Shown: positions 1-8,709, counted from the first letter of the stretch. The stretch is DNA of 51,314 nt from JAKAGZ01 sp964412105 (GCA_964412105.1 CAYPNM010000024.1:1-51314), one strand, 5' to 3'. Numbers and translations are program-made. Notes: generated by a model from the sequence alone, not told the origin.

Positions 1-21
1 AACTTATGTAAATATTGTAAG

Positions 22-52
22 TTGCCCGGTCTAATAGTTTTAGCCCGGGCAA
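22..52. terminator. GC-rich hairpin, possible terminator of an upstream gene
   Basis: An 8-bp perfect inverted repeat, TTGCCCGG (22-29) and CCGGGCAA (45-52), encloses a 15-nt loop. It is followed by TTGTTGTA rather than a clean T run, so it is only a weak intrinsic-terminator candidate for a gene left of the window. Confidence 0.4.
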
Positions 53-147
53 TTGTTGTAAAGCAAATTTCTATCTACAACTCACAGACTGCAGTTTAGC
101 TGCAGGAATATTAACCTAAAAAGTAAATATTAAAAAGTGAGGTTGAA

Positions 148-348
148 ATGAAAACAGCTGAATTTATAACCGATTTTGTATTAGTTTTTATAATAACCTT
201 TATAGTCTGTTCAATAGTAACCTTCCTTTACAGTTTAATAGTTCATTCAGAAGGCATATTTGATTGGGGTTTATCTTTCACGCTTTCAATCACATTTGGC
301 ATTCTTTTCCCAGTAATAAATTCCAGAGAAAAGAAAAAAAGCAAATAG
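148..348 (+). CDS. Small two-helix membrane protein, hypothetical
   Basis: A 66-residue protein with two predicted membrane segments (about residues 8-32 and 40-58) and a basic tail ending KKKSK that should be cytoplasmic. The start is supported by an AGTGAGG Shine-Dalgarno-like sequence about 6 nt upstream. A hairpin with a T run follows the stop, consistent with a single-gene transcript. I recognise no family and assign no function. The hydrophobic pattern and the ribosome binding site make it more likely a real small protein than a chance reading frame. Confidence 0.55.
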   Translation: MKTAEFITDFVLVFIITFIVCSIVTFLYSLIVHSEGIFDWGLSFTLSITFGILFPVINSREKKKSK

Positions 349-360
349 TAAAATTTGGAA

Positions 361-397
361 GGAAATGATGATGTTTGAATCATTCCTCTCATTTTTT
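361..397 (+). terminator. Probable intrinsic terminator after the small membrane protein
   Basis: GGAAATGAT (361-369) pairs with ATCATTCC (379-386) with one bulged base. A six-T run follows at 392-397. It lies just downstream of the gene ending at 348. Confidence 0.45.
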
Positions 398-432
398 CAA
401 CACATAAAATCTGAAGGTTAATCTTATTCACA

Positions 433-464
433 TTGAATATTCAAAAAAACATTTATAAGTTTTG
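433..464 (+). promoter_or_regulatory. Candidate Bacteroidota-type promoter upstream of a structured leader
   Basis: TTG at 433-435 is followed after exactly 20 nt by TA-AGT-TTTG (456-464). This is the Bacteroidota -33/-7 arrangement with one extra base in the -7 element. Transcription would start near 471, immediately before the hairpin at 474-536. Confidence 0.35.
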
Positions 465-470
465 TAATGT

Positions 471-570
471 AAACTGCACCTGCGGGGGATGTGTGTATAT
501 CTCTTCAGCTTAAATCATTTCCTTTCCCGGGTGCAGAAAAGGCAAAGTCTTTAACCTTAAAGGTTAAGAA
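471..570 (+). other. Possible structured leader or small RNA (gene-free 349-747)
   Basis: The 399 bases between the small membrane protein and the zinc-ribbon gene hold no convincing gene. They do hold CTGCACC (474-480) pairing perfectly with GGTGCAG (530-536). An inner CGGG (around 482) can pair with CCCG (526-529) after a two-base bulge. A second hairpin follows, TTAACC-TTAAA-GGTTAA (around 551-567). I do not recognise a known riboswitch class. With the promoter at 433-464, this could be a 5' leader of about 275 nt for the gene at 748 or an independent small RNA. Confidence 0.3.
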
Positions 571-747
571 ATGCTGTCTTATTTCAGTAACATTGAGCCC
601 CAACTACAACCAACCTGCATAAATAAATATTTCTACCTACAATATTTCACTTTTTATATTGTCAATTTCTTATACGAATCAGAATTAATCATAATATATT
701 ATTCTCTTCAAACACTTTATTGTTTAATAAACATAAAGGAGATAAAC

Positions 748-1236
748 ATGACAAAAACATCGGCTAGAAGACGCGACAGATTAATAAAATCAAAGAGAAT
801 TGATGTTTATACGGATAAAAGGAAAATAAGCGAGCCTGCACAATGTGAAAAATGTAAATCAGTTTTTATAAATGGCAGATGGACTTGGAAGGTTATCAAG
901 GAAAACGAAAAAATCAATAATACTATTTGCCCTGCCTGCAGGAGAATATCAGATAATCTGCCTGCCGGTATCATAACTCTGAAAGGCAAATTCTTTAGAA
1001 GCCATCATACTGAGATTGAGAATCTAATTTGCAATATAGACAAGCTCGAAAAAAGTAAGCATCCTCTCGAAAGAATTATTACAATTGTTAATGAGGATAA
1101 CCATACTACAGTTACAACTACAGGGATTCACATAGCGCGCCGAATCGGAGAAGCACTATTCCAGGCTTACAGCGGTGATTATTCTTTTCAATACGGCGAG
1201 AATGAGAAATGTATTCGTGTTAATTGGACACGATAA
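748..1236 (+). CDS. BCAM0308-family zinc-ribbon protein
   Basis: A 162-residue cytoplasmic protein resembling the BCAM0308 family, whose biochemical role I do not know. Residues 1-28 are strongly basic (SARRRDRLIKSKR). Two cysteine pairs, CEKC (33-36) and CPAC (61-64), flank the motif NGRWTW and form a probable zinc ribbon. The remainder is a compact alpha/beta domain. The start at 748 is chosen over an in-frame ATG at 571 because AAGGAG lies 7 nt upstream, and because the 59-residue extension is hydrophobic, low in complexity and lies in the leader region. The gene is apparently monocistronic. Confidence 0.75.
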   Translation: MTKTSARRRDRLIKSKRIDVYTDKRKISEPAQCEKCKSVFINGRWTWKVIKENEKINNTICPACRRISDNLPAGIITLKGKFFRSHHTEIENLICNIDKLEKSKHPLERIITIVNEDNHTTVTTTGIHIARRIGEALFQAYSGDYSFQYGENEKCIRVNWTR

Positions 1237-1327
1237 TTATCAAACAAAGGTGCAGCTAGTTGCTGTCTGAAAGGACTTAATCGAAAAAGTGTTTGATGAT
1301 CTTTTAATATAAAATAAAGGGGTATTT

Positions 1328-1789
1328 ATGACTTTCACATTAAAAAGTGATGCTTTTGAATATGGAGGAATGATTCCGAAAGATTTTACCTGCCAGGGAG
1401 AAAATATATCGCCGTCTTTGAATTGGGATGGCGTTCATAAAAACACCAAAACTTTTGCTTTAATCTGTGAAGATCCCGATGCACCGGGTGGGACCTGGAT
1501 TCACTGGGTTATCTATAATATTCCCGGTGATAAAAAATCATTACAAAAGGATTTTCCTAGAACAAAACTCCTGGACGACGGGACAAAACAGGGAACAAAT
1601 GATTTTGGAAGGATCGGATACGGCGGCCCCTGTCCCCCGCATGGTATCCACAGCTACATTTTCAAGCTATATGCTCTGGATTCAGCTCTGAATCTGCAAG
1701 CGGGTGTAAACAACCTGGATGTGATGAGTGCTATGCAAAACCATATACTTGAAAAATGTGAACTTATGGGAAAATATGGGAAATTATGA
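1328..1789 (+). CDS. YbhB/YbcL-family PEBP (Raf kinase inhibitor-like) protein
   Basis: A 153-residue cytoplasmic phosphatidylethanolamine-binding-protein homologue of the bacterial YbhB/YbcL type, of normal length. Visible family motifs are DPDAP (49-53), HW (59-60) and GYGGPCPP (97-104), which line the small anion/ligand pocket. No signal peptide is visible. AAAGGGG lies about 7 nt before the ATG. The physiological substrate of bacterial members is not established. It stands alone, ending at a strong hairpin shared with the convergent gene. Confidence 0.9.
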   Translation: MTFTLKSDAFEYGGMIPKDFTCQGENISPSLNWDGVHKNTKTFALICEDPDAPGGTWIHWVIYNIPGDKKSLQKDFPRTKLLDDGTKQGTNDFGRIGYGGPCPPHGIHSYIFKLYALDSALNLQAGVNNLDVMSAMQNHILEKCELMGKYGKL

Positions 1790-1818
1790 TTGACAAATTT
1801 TGCCTGACGATTTAAAAC

Positions 1819-1854
1819 AATAATTCCCGTAGTTTTTAATCTACGGGAATTATT
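1819..1854. terminator. Bidirectional terminator hairpin
   Basis: A perfect 14-bp inverted repeat (1819-1832 and 1841-1854) has an 8-nt T/A-rich loop. It lies between the plus-strand PEBP gene and the minus-strand metal-binding gene. The arms end in AT-rich sequence on both sides, so it can serve both convergent transcripts. Confidence 0.8.
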
Positions 1855-1881
1855 TAACAAGTTATTTTACGAACTTTTTTC

Positions 1882-2220
1882 CTACTCTGACTTATTATTC
1901 TTCTTTAAACGCTTAAGATATTTATCCGGATCGGCTTTGATTTTAGCAAGGCATTTTTTACAGCATACACCGATTATTTCACCGTGATATTTTATCAGCT
2001 GCATATCATCTTCAAGATCTTCGCCGGATACCGGACAAATGGAATTTACCGGTGTTCCTTCCTTAACGCTAACTACTTCATTATACTGAGGATCAGTATT
2101 GCTGGTATCTATCTTTGTAGTTTTACTGTCAACTTTTTTCTCTTTCTGTTGAGCCAGTGCCAAAGTTGAAAAACTCACACCAAAAAATAGTACGAATACA
2201 ATTAGAGCTGTTTTTCTCAT
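1882..2220 (-). CDS. Exported cysteine-rich metal-binding protein (YHS/TRASH-like)
   Basis: A 112-residue protein with a signal peptide (residues 1-23, ending ALAQQ), a polar linker (25-58) and a small C-terminal domain. That domain carries C62 (ICPVSG) and a C86-C87-x-x-C90 cluster followed by KADPDKYLK. This resembles the YHS/TRASH class of small heavy-metal-binding domains, so a periplasmic metal chaperone or sensor role is inferred. AAGGA precedes the ATG. It lies 55 bp beyond batE on the same strand and may be the last gene of the Bat operon, ending at the hairpin at 1819-1854. Confidence 0.7.
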   Translation of the reverse strand: MRKTALIVFVLFFGVSFSTLALAQQKEKKVDSKTTKIDTSNTDPQYNEVVSVKEGTPVNSICPVSGEDLEDDMQLIKYHGEIIGVCCKKCLAKIKADPDKYLKRLKKNNKSE

Positions 2221-2275
2221 CCTTTTTCCTTTTATGTTTATGGATTTACTTAGTCAAAAATTTATCAATAAAGAT

Positions 2276-3034
2276 TTAAATCTGCGCAATGTCGCTTTGA
2301 GGCAGCCAGCCTATTTTACCATCCTTCAATCTCACTTTTACCCAGTCATCCACCTTATCTTCCATTTTTACTTTCAAGCCTTCATGTATTACAAATGCAT
2401 CATTGCTTTTAGTATCGGGTGAAAGTTTAGCAGAGACGGCCTGAGCAATTATTATTCCGTTTTTTACATTCAATTGACGGTTAACGTTTATCGCTAACAT
2501 AACAGCCGACAAAATAAACAAAACAAGGATTGCCAATCCACCGAAAAATGAATAGCGCTGGATAAGCGGATTCTTTATGAAGAAATAGACACCTACTGCA
2601 GCCAGAATCAATATGAAAAGAACATAAGTAAAGTACGTCCATCCTTTTACCGAAAAAAACGACAGCAGCGATTCCCACCATTGAAATATGAAAAACCTGG
2701 GTAAGGTGTTTATTTTGTCAATAGTTTTTGAATTTGCTATGGCCAGATTATGCTGAATATCATCATCATTTGGGGCGAGCTTTAAAGCCTTTTCATAATA
2801 CAAAATTGAATAACCCAGCTTTCCATCCTTGTAATACGCGTTCCCGAGATTGTAATATAAGGAAACACCTTCATATCCATCATTGACTAATTTTTCATAA
2901 TCTGAAATTGCATTTTGATAATTCCCATTCTGGTAAGCAGCGTTTCCCTGTTTCATCAAGTCGTCTATCTGGGAGGCGGACATAACATTTATTATTAGAA
3001 AAGAAAAGACAAATATTTTAATCAGGCTTTTCAT
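2276..3034 (-). CDS. batE: BatE, TPR/SH3 membrane protein of the Bat operon
   Basis: A 252-residue protein. Residues 1-20 are a signal peptide, and about 22-110 form TPR repeats (YYNLGNAYY and similar). Two membrane segments follow at roughly 133-153 and 163-186, and then an SH3-like domain ending GWLPQSDIAQI. This domain order is that of BatE, the TPR partner of the BatA/BatB VWA proteins in Bacteroidota and spirochaetes. The start lies 3 bp after the batD stop, so translation is probably coupled. The TPR and SH3 parts are expected to face the periplasm and mediate protein contacts. Confidence 0.85.
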   Translation of the reverse strand: MKSLIKIFVFSFLIINVMSASQIDDLMKQGNAAYQNGNYQNAISDYEKLVNDGYEGVSLYYNLGNAYYKDGKLGYSILYYEKALKLAPNDDDIQHNLAIANSKTIDKINTLPRFFIFQWWESLLSFFSVKGWTYFTYVLFILILAAVGVYFFIKNPLIQRYSFFGGLAILVLFILSAVMLAINVNRQLNVKNGIIIAQAVSAKLSPDTKSNDAFVIHEGLKVKMEDKVDDWVKVRLKDGKIGWLPQSDIAQI

Positions 3035-3037
3035 CGT

Positions 3038-4870
3038 TTATGCCGCCTTCCTTGAAAATATGTTCTTTTCAATTTCAATTATCACTTTCGAAATATTATT
3101 ATAAATCTCGTGCATTGCTGAACTTTGATCTGCATTGGGTGCAAATCGTACGAACTCACACCTGTCAATAGAATTTTTTAATTGATCGATCAAATCTTCA
3201 GTCCCGGATTTTTTTCTTATTTCATCAGCAGCACGTTCAAATGAAATTTCAGACTTGGGTATATGCAGTTTATCCTCCAGATAGCCGAACAAAGCCTGGG
3301 AAATTTCCGAGTAAAATTCTACATGATTATTACTCTCCATTAATTTTTTTGCTTCTTTCAGGCGGTTCTTCGCGACTTTCTGAGCCTTCTGAAATTTAAG
3401 GAGCTGAACATTTCCCGCTAGTTTGTCCTCTCTCTTTTTCCAACCTACAAGTCCAATAAACGCCATTAAGGGAACTCCGACCGCCGCCCAGAATCCTGTC
3501 TTGAAAATTGTTAATCCGGATACTTTCTCAATATCATTAAACGAAGTTTTAATATAACGGATATCCTCTCCGAGCAGTTTTACATCCTGCTTGGAGTTAT
3601 AGGAATTATCGTCGCTGGCAATATTCTCGCCGGGCTCAACATCTACTGCAAATGACCTTGACGAAAGAGTAACATAGGATTTTTTTACAGGATTAAAATA
3701 TGAGAATTTAATCGATGGGATTTCCTTACTGCCGGGTGTTCTGGCAACAAGCAAATATTCAATCGTTTTTGATCCCGATATTGTTCCCTTCCGGTTTATT
3801 TGCGAATTTGTTTTCGGTTGGTACTGTTCAAGACCATTGGGGAAATTTATTGCAGGCGGATTAATCAGGTTAAGGTTACCGCTTCCTGCAATAGTTACTT
3901 TCAGGGTAAACGATTCATTGGTTTTAATCTTTGTTTTATCAATGCTGGCATTCAAAGAAAAATCACCTACCGCTCCATTAAATGATTTTGGAACATTATT
4001 CGCAGGAAGGGGCATTACATGTATTTTTACAGAATTAGATTTTGCATCATAATTATAGACCTGTGAATTGCCAAAGGGATCATTGAAAAAATCATCAAAA
4101 AAGTTATTGCCTGTTCTTTTTTTCCTGATCTGTACAGGGACATTCAGTTCAAATGAAGTTACTTCAAGCTCTCCTGTTTGACTGGGAAACAAAGCGGCCT
4201 TTTTCAATATTCCTACTTTATACTGTTTACCGTCATAAACTTCGGTTGTGAAGTTAATGTTGTTAGGAGTTTCAATTTCTTCAGACCAGAAACCCTCATA
4301 ATTAGGAAGCTTTGAAATAGACATTTGTGCAGCAATATTCAGGCGCGTGTAAAGCTTGTAAGTTACAGTAACCTGCTGACCAAGATAGACTCTGCTCCTG
4401 TCAACTGTTGCCCTGATAAACAAATTATCGGCAATGTCTTTTGCAGTTATTGTATTGGTGTTTTGCTGCTGTGGTTTCGGGCTCCCTTTTACAACTGTTA
4501 TTTCCAGGGGAGATGTTTTATAAGTTGTTCCATTATATTCAATAGATGCAATACCAATTGAGTATTTACCAAGATTTTTAGGCTGCAAAATGTACGAATA
4601 AGTTAATGAACCCGAGACAGCACCATTTATTATCTGCATACTTGTTGACTGATTAGGCCCGCTGAGAACAAGAAAATTTGCAAAGTTCGGCGGATTAAAA
4701 TTTCGTAATCCATTTATATCTTTTCCGTTATATACGAAATCTACTTCAAACTGATTGCCTACGCCGACTGTTGTATTATTAACAGATGCAGTAAATGATT
4801 GTGAATATGAAAAACCACTGAACAATATTACTATTGCCAACGAATATATTTTTGCAAATTTATTTATCAT
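3038..4870 (-). CDS. batD: BatD, oxygen-tolerance family membrane protein
   Basis: A 610-residue protein with a signal peptide (about 1-23) and a large beta-rich periplasmic region. The opening motif FTASVNNTTVGVGNQFEVDF and the later YLGQQVTVTYKLY strand are typical of BatD. A single membrane helix lies at about 462-480, followed by a charged cytoplasmic tail rich in K and E. Length and order match BatD. Bat proteins are linked to aerotolerance and envelope stress, but the exact role of BatD is unknown. It lies 40 bp downstream of batC and 3 bp upstream of batE. Confidence 0.88.
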   Translation of the reverse strand: MINKFAKIYSLAIVILFSGFSYSQSFTASVNNTTVGVGNQFEVDFVYNGKDINGLRNFNPPNFANFLVLSGPNQSTSMQIINGAVSGSLTYSYILQPKNLGKYSIGIASIEYNGTTYKTSPLEITVVKGSPKPQQQNTNTITAKDIADNLFIRATVDRSRVYLGQQVTVTYKLYTRLNIAAQMSISKLPNYEGFWSEEIETPNNINFTTEVYDGKQYKVGILKKAALFPSQTGELEVTSFELNVPVQIRKKRTGNNFFDDFFNDPFGNSQVYNYDAKSNSVKIHVMPLPANNVPKSFNGAVGDFSLNASIDKTKIKTNESFTLKVTIAGSGNLNLINPPAINFPNGLEQYQPKTNSQINRKGTISGSKTIEYLLVARTPGSKEIPSIKFSYFNPVKKSYVTLSSRSFAVDVEPGENIASDDNSYNSKQDVKLLGEDIRYIKTSFNDIEKVSGLTIFKTGFWAAVGVPLMAFIGLVGWKKREDKLAGNVQLLKFQKAQKVAKNRLKEAKKLMESNNHVEFYSEISQALFGYLEDKLHIPKSEISFERAADEIRKKSGTEDLIDQLKNSIDRCEFVRFAPNADQSSAMHEIYNNISKVIIEIEKNIFSRKAA

Positions 4871-4910
4871 AATTACTTTTTTAATCTTGTATAGTTAAAG
4901 ATTAAAAATG

Positions 4911-5636
4911 CTACCAATCCTTATCAGTTTTTATGACTTTGCCTGCATGCTTTCTTAATTTCTTTTGAAGATTCTGTTCGTTATTCTTCAAGGCCTCCAG
5001 AATTCTTTCAGCATCAGCTTTTGATATCTTATTCTGTTGCGGCTTCTGCTGCTGGTTTTGATTCTGTTTATTCTGGTTCTGCTGTTTCTGATTCTTATTT
5101 TGATCCTGTTTATTGTTTTTGTTCTGATCTTTATTCTGCTGATTTTTATTATTCTTATCTTTGTTCTTATTGTTTTTATTCTGATCCTTATTATTTTTCT
5201 TGTTATTCATCTGGGAAAGAGCATAGGATAAATTATATTTCGTATCCTGATCATCCGGATTAAGCTTAAGAGACTGCTTATATGCGCCGATAGATTGCTC
5301 TATCTTTTTGTCCTTAAGCAATGAATTCCCGATGTTATGATAAACCTGGGCTTTCTGTTCGTTTGTTTTACTCTCAGCCAGTGCCTTCTCATAGGCTTTT
5401 ATCGCTTCATCATATTGCCTCTGTTTAAAATAAGCATCACCGAGGTTAAAATTTGCTATGTAATTTTTAGGTTCCTTTTCCAATCCCTTTTTAAAATTCA
5501 CTTCCGCATCCGACGGCTTTCCCTCCTTATATAGATCTACTCCGTTATTAACTAACTTCCTGAAGCTTTGCGAAAACCCCATTGCAGACAAGGTAATCAC
5601 TATCAAAGCAACTTTTAGAATTATTTTTCTTAACAT
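4911..5636 (-). CDS. batC: BatC, TPR protein with K/N/Q-rich tract
   Basis: A 241-residue protein with a signal peptide (1-22) and TPR repeats (about 27-150, with NFNLGDAYF and YHNIGNSLL). A long tract made almost only of lysine, asparagine and glutamine follows (about 150-205), then a charged C-terminus. BatC homologues often carry low-complexity tails after the TPRs. The start follows the batB stop by 4 bp. Tyr/Ser-rich frames on the opposite strand are produced by this repetitive coding and are not genes. The tract is a likely place for indels. Confidence 0.85.
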   Translation of the reverse strand: MLRKIILKVALIVITLSAMGFSQSFRKLVNNGVDLYKEGKPSDAEVNFKKGLEKEPKNYIANFNLGDAYFKQRQYDEAIKAYEKALAESKTNEQKAQVYHNIGNSLLKDKKIEQSIGAYKQSLKLNPDDQDTKYNLSYALSQMNNKKNNKDQNKNNKNKDKNNKNQQNKDQNKNNKQDQNKNQKQQNQNKQNQNQQQKPQQNKISKADAERILEALKNNEQNLQKKLRKHAGKVIKTDKDW

Positions 5637-5640
5637 AATT

Positions 5641-6681
5641 TCACTCGAGACCTAATTTTTTATTTAGTTTACTAAATAAAGGCGATTTTCGTTCCGTTAT
5701 AAAATACTCCAGCAATAATAATAATATCGCCGGTGCCAGAAAATAATAAAACCTGTCCTCGTAATCAGTGACCTTTTTAACACCATATTCCGTTTTAGTG
5801 AACCCTGAAAGGTCTTTATAAATAAGGTCCAGTTCATCCTGGGTATTTGAACCCCTGAAATATTTACCCCCGCCTTCCGAAGCGATCCGCTGGAGAGTTG
5901 CTTCATCCAGCTTTGTGATTACAATATTTCCATTTTTATCCAATTTAAAACCGGTCTGTTGACCCTTATCATTAAATACAGGAATAGGAACCCCATCAGG
6001 CGATCCCAGCCCGATCGTGTATATTTTAATCCCTTTATCGGTTGCATCAGTAACAGCCTTATCGATATCTCCTTGATGATCCTCCCCGTCAGTTATAACT
6101 ACTATTACCCTCTGTGTATTAAATTTATAATCAAATGATTTGGTAGCCAGTTCAATGGCTGATGCTATTGCTGTTCCCTGTTCAGGCACAGATTTTACAT
6201 CCACAGCATTGAGAAAAAGATTCGCTGCAGAATAGTCCGTTGTTAATGGGAATTGAACATACGCTTCTCCAGCAAAAACTATCAATCCAATTCTGTCCCC
6301 ATGAAGCTTGGTTATCAGGTTGGCTATTTCATACTTGGCTTTTTCAAGTCTGCTTGGTTTAATATCCTGTGCCTGCATACTAAGTGATACATCAAGACAA
6401 ATATAAACATCGATTCCTGCCTGTTTCACTTCTTCAACCCTGGTGCCTACCTGCGGGTCAGCAGCCGCTACAATTAAAAGAATAAGAGCAAAACAAACCA
6501 ATCCAAGTTTAATTTTTTCCTTAAAGCCACTGTATGATGGCAGCAGAACCTTATGAAGTTTTTTATCCGCAAAATTTTCCAGCACTTTTTTCCGCTTCCT
6601 GTTAACTAGCCAGAAAATTCCAATTAGAACCGGAATTAAATAAAGTGCGTACAAATATTCGGGATGAGCAAATCTAAACAT
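5641..6681 (-). CDS. batB: BatB, VWA-domain membrane protein
   Basis: A 346-residue protein with N-terminal membrane helices (about 10-26 and 58-74), a von Willebrand factor A domain (about 88-290) and a C-terminal helix near 312-330. The MIDAS metal site is intact in its first motif, DVSLS (97-101). ITDGEDH supplies a later acidic element. The opening FAHPEYLY motif is typical of the family. It follows batA after a 62-bp gap that contains a small hairpin. BatA and BatB are thought to form a membrane complex with the MoxR ATPase acting as a chaperone. Confidence 0.88.
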   Translation of the reverse strand: MFRFAHPEYLYALYLIPVLIGIFWLVNRKRKKVLENFADKKLHKVLLPSYSGFKEKIKLGLVCFALILLIVAAADPQVGTRVEEVKQAGIDVYICLDVSLSMQAQDIKPSRLEKAKYEIANLITKLHGDRIGLIVFAGEAYVQFPLTTDYSAANLFLNAVDVKSVPEQGTAIASAIELATKSFDYKFNTQRVIVVITDGEDHQGDIDKAVTDATDKGIKIYTIGLGSPDGVPIPVFNDKGQQTGFKLDKNGNIVITKLDEATLQRIASEGGGKYFRGSNTQDELDLIYKDLSGFTKTEYGVKKVTDYEDRFYYFLAPAILLLLLEYFITERKSPLFSKLNKKLGLE

Positions 6682-6702
6682 AAATTAAAAACAAATTTTG
6701 AA

Positions 6703-6720
6703 TCCTGCCTGAAAGCAGGA
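6703..6720. other. Hairpin in the batA-batB intergenic gap
   Basis: TCCTGC (6703-6708) and GCAGGA (6715-6720) form a perfect 6-bp stem with a CTGAAA loop inside the only sizeable gap of the downstream Bat genes. It has no T run and may be an mRNA processing or stability element rather than a terminator. Confidence 0.35.
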
Positions 6721-6743
6721 AGATTTTGAATTTTGAATTTTCA

Positions 6744-7739
6744 TCAAGGTACTTTTCTAAAAATTGTTTGGGATATTCCGATTTCCAAAAATATTAATAC
6801 AAGTCCTGCTCCAAGCCAGTTATAAAAAAGCTCCTTCGCCTGCCGGTATGATGTAACTTCAACCCGGCTCTTCTCCAGCCTGTCAATTTTATCATAAATT
6901 TCTTTAAGAGCTTTTGTATCAGTAGCACGGAAATATGCCCCGCCTGTAATATCGGCAATTTGTTGAAGCATCCCTTCATCAATATCAGCAGGAATCATCT
7001 GGTATCGTACTCCAAAAGGGGTTTGGACTGGATAAGGCGCCTCGCCTTTTGCACCTACTCCCACAGTATAAATCCTGATTCCAAATGTTTTTGCTATCTG
7101 GGCTGCCGTTAATGGATCAATTTCACCTGCATTATTCATTCCATCAGTTAAAAGAATAATTATTTTGCTTTTTGCCTTTCCATCTTTCAGTCTGTTAACT
7201 CCATCGGCAATAGCATTTCCTATTGCAGTTCCATCTTCAATCATTCCCGGTTCAACCTTGGAAAGTAAATGTCTCAAAACTCCGTAATCAATTGTAAGAG
7301 GACATTGTGTGAATGCCTGCCTCGCAAATATTACGAGACCTATTCTGTCAGAAGTCCTATTTGAAATAAAATTGTCTATTACCTGTTTAGCAGCTTCTAT
7401 TCTGTTTGGTTTTAAATCTTCAGCAAGCATACTTCCTGAAATATCCAGTACCATGGCTATATCTATTCCTTCAGTGTAAATATTTTCTCCTGAGTTATAA
7501 CTTTGCGGACGTGCAAGTGCGACAATCAATAAAAACAGTGCCAGGGTTCTCAATATTACAGGAAGATGTCTGAATTTTTCCCGCCAACTAGCCGGTATTT
7601 CCTTGAATACCTTTAAAGATGAATACGTAATTGAAGGTTGCCGTTGTTTACCTTTCATCCAGTACCAGACCGGCAATGCGGGCACAAGAATAAGGAAATA
7701 GAGAATCCACGGATAAGCAAATGTAATTCCATTAAACAT
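6744..7739 (-). CDS. batA: BatA, VWA-domain membrane protein
   Basis: With the start at 7739 this is a 331-residue BatA. It has the opening FAYPWILYF motif, helices at about 8-27 and 60-76, a VWA domain with the MIDAS motif DISGS (99-103) and LLTDGMNN, and a C-terminal helix. A start 17 codons further upstream is possible, but the chosen ATG has GAGGTGG 3-4 nt before it and gives the usual N-terminus. It overlaps the end of the preceding gene by 8 bp, indicating translational coupling. The domain is expected to face the periplasm. Confidence 0.88.
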   Translation of the reverse strand: MFNGITFAYPWILYFLILVPALPVWYWMKGKQRQPSITYSSLKVFKEIPASWREKFRHLPVILRTLALFLLIVALARPQSYNSGENIYTEGIDIAMVLDISGSMLAEDLKPNRIEAAKQVIDNFISNRTSDRIGLVIFARQAFTQCPLTIDYGVLRHLLSKVEPGMIEDGTAIGNAIADGVNRLKDGKAKSKIIILLTDGMNNAGEIDPLTAAQIAKTFGIRIYTVGVGAKGEAPYPVQTPFGVRYQMIPADIDEGMLQQIADITGGAYFRATDTKALKEIYDKIDRLEKSRVEVTSYRQAKELFYNWLGAGLVLIFLEIGISQTIFRKVP

Positions 7740-8709
7740 TTTCCACCTCAGGCTTTTGATGAGGCTCAGCCTTCGGAATAGTTTTCTCAACTATTTCAAC
7801 CGCCTGCTTCATCATTTCTTCATTAACGGAACCAAGAGGTGAAAATTTAGCAAACTTAACCATATCTGCATTATTCAAAAAGCTTTCAGTAATATCGCGA
7901 ATTATTTCAGTGTCTTTTGTCGTTCTTAAAAGTTCCATTGTTTCAGAAGTTGTGAGTTCAAGTGCGTGTAAACCAAATCTTTCTGAAAAATACCGCCTTA
8001 TAATCTCAGTAATTTCAGAGTGGTACTCTTTTATTTTACCGTTTTGCCACAATTTCTTTTCGTCCAGTGTATTCAAGGAATTTAAAGCAATCACGTGCGG
8101 TGGAAGTTTGATTTCTTTTTTAATAACAGGCTGATTTGACTTCTTTTGCTTATATCGCTTGTATAGATAATACGATACTCCGAGTACAATTAAAGCGATT
8201 AAAATCCAGAGTATAATTATCTTCCAGTCAAGAGGAATTTTTTGCGGCGCTTTTACATCCTTTATATCTTTTTGCAGATTAACCTTTACAAGACGTACTG
8301 CAAACTTAACAGGATTGGTTTGAACATGCTTCAGAGTAGCATCGGCTGTATCAATGCCGGCCTGACTCATAGTATCTTTGCCTACCCTGTAAAAAATATC
8401 AATTGGAGGAATTGTTACATCTGCAGAATCATATTTCGACAATATAAAATCAAAGGACGCGCTTTTTCTTCCATTATTTTCAGCATAAACGGGATTGTTA
8501 ACTTTGATTAAATCCACATTTTTCAGGCTATCCTCAATAACAGGCGGAATTATTTTTATACTTTTATCATAATTTACATTAACCCGGTAATGTATATAGT
8601 CACCTACAAGATAAACTGTTGAATCAACAGAAGCTTTTGCTGAAATGCTTTGGGCAAAGCCCAAATTAGAATATACCAGAAATAATATGAAAAGTATTTT
8701 CTTTACCAT
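7732..8709 (-). CDS. DUF4381-like membrane protein of the Bat operon
   Basis: A 325-residue protein with a signal peptide (1-19, ending GFAQS), a beta-rich periplasmic part (about 20-160), one membrane helix (about 167-186) and a cytoplasmic tail. The tail is helical, containing LPPHVIALNSLNTL and EIIRRYFSERFG, a pattern shared with DUF4381 and BatD-like proteins that sit between DUF58 and batA. Its function is unknown. It overlaps the DUF58 gene by 7 bp and batA by 8 bp, so it belongs to the same translationally coupled operon. Confidence 0.75.
   Translation of the reverse strand: MVKKILFILFLVYSNLGFAQSISAKASVDSTVYLVGDYIHYRVNVNYDKSIKIIPPVIEDSLKNVDLIKVNNPVYAENNGRKSASFDFILSKYDSADVTIPPIDIFYRVGKDTMSQAGIDTADATLKHVQTNPVKFAVRLVKVNLQKDIKDVKAPQKIPLDWKIIILWILIALIVLGVSYYLYKRYKQKKSNQPVIKKEIKLPPHVIALNSLNTLDEKKLWQNGKIKEYHSEITEIIRRYFSERFGLHALELTTSETMELLRTTKDTEIIRDITESFLNNADMVKFAKFSPLGSVNEEMMKQAVEIVEKTIPKAEPHQKPEVENV

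Noticed and set aside
571..747. Longer N-terminus of the zinc-ribbon protein
   Set aside because: There is no ribosome binding site at 571 and the added residues are low complexity; AAGGAG supports the ATG at 748.
5021..5263. Tyr/Ser- and Ile/Leu-rich plus-strand frames
   Set aside because: They are antisense to the K/N/Q low-complexity part of batC; composition follows from that repeat.
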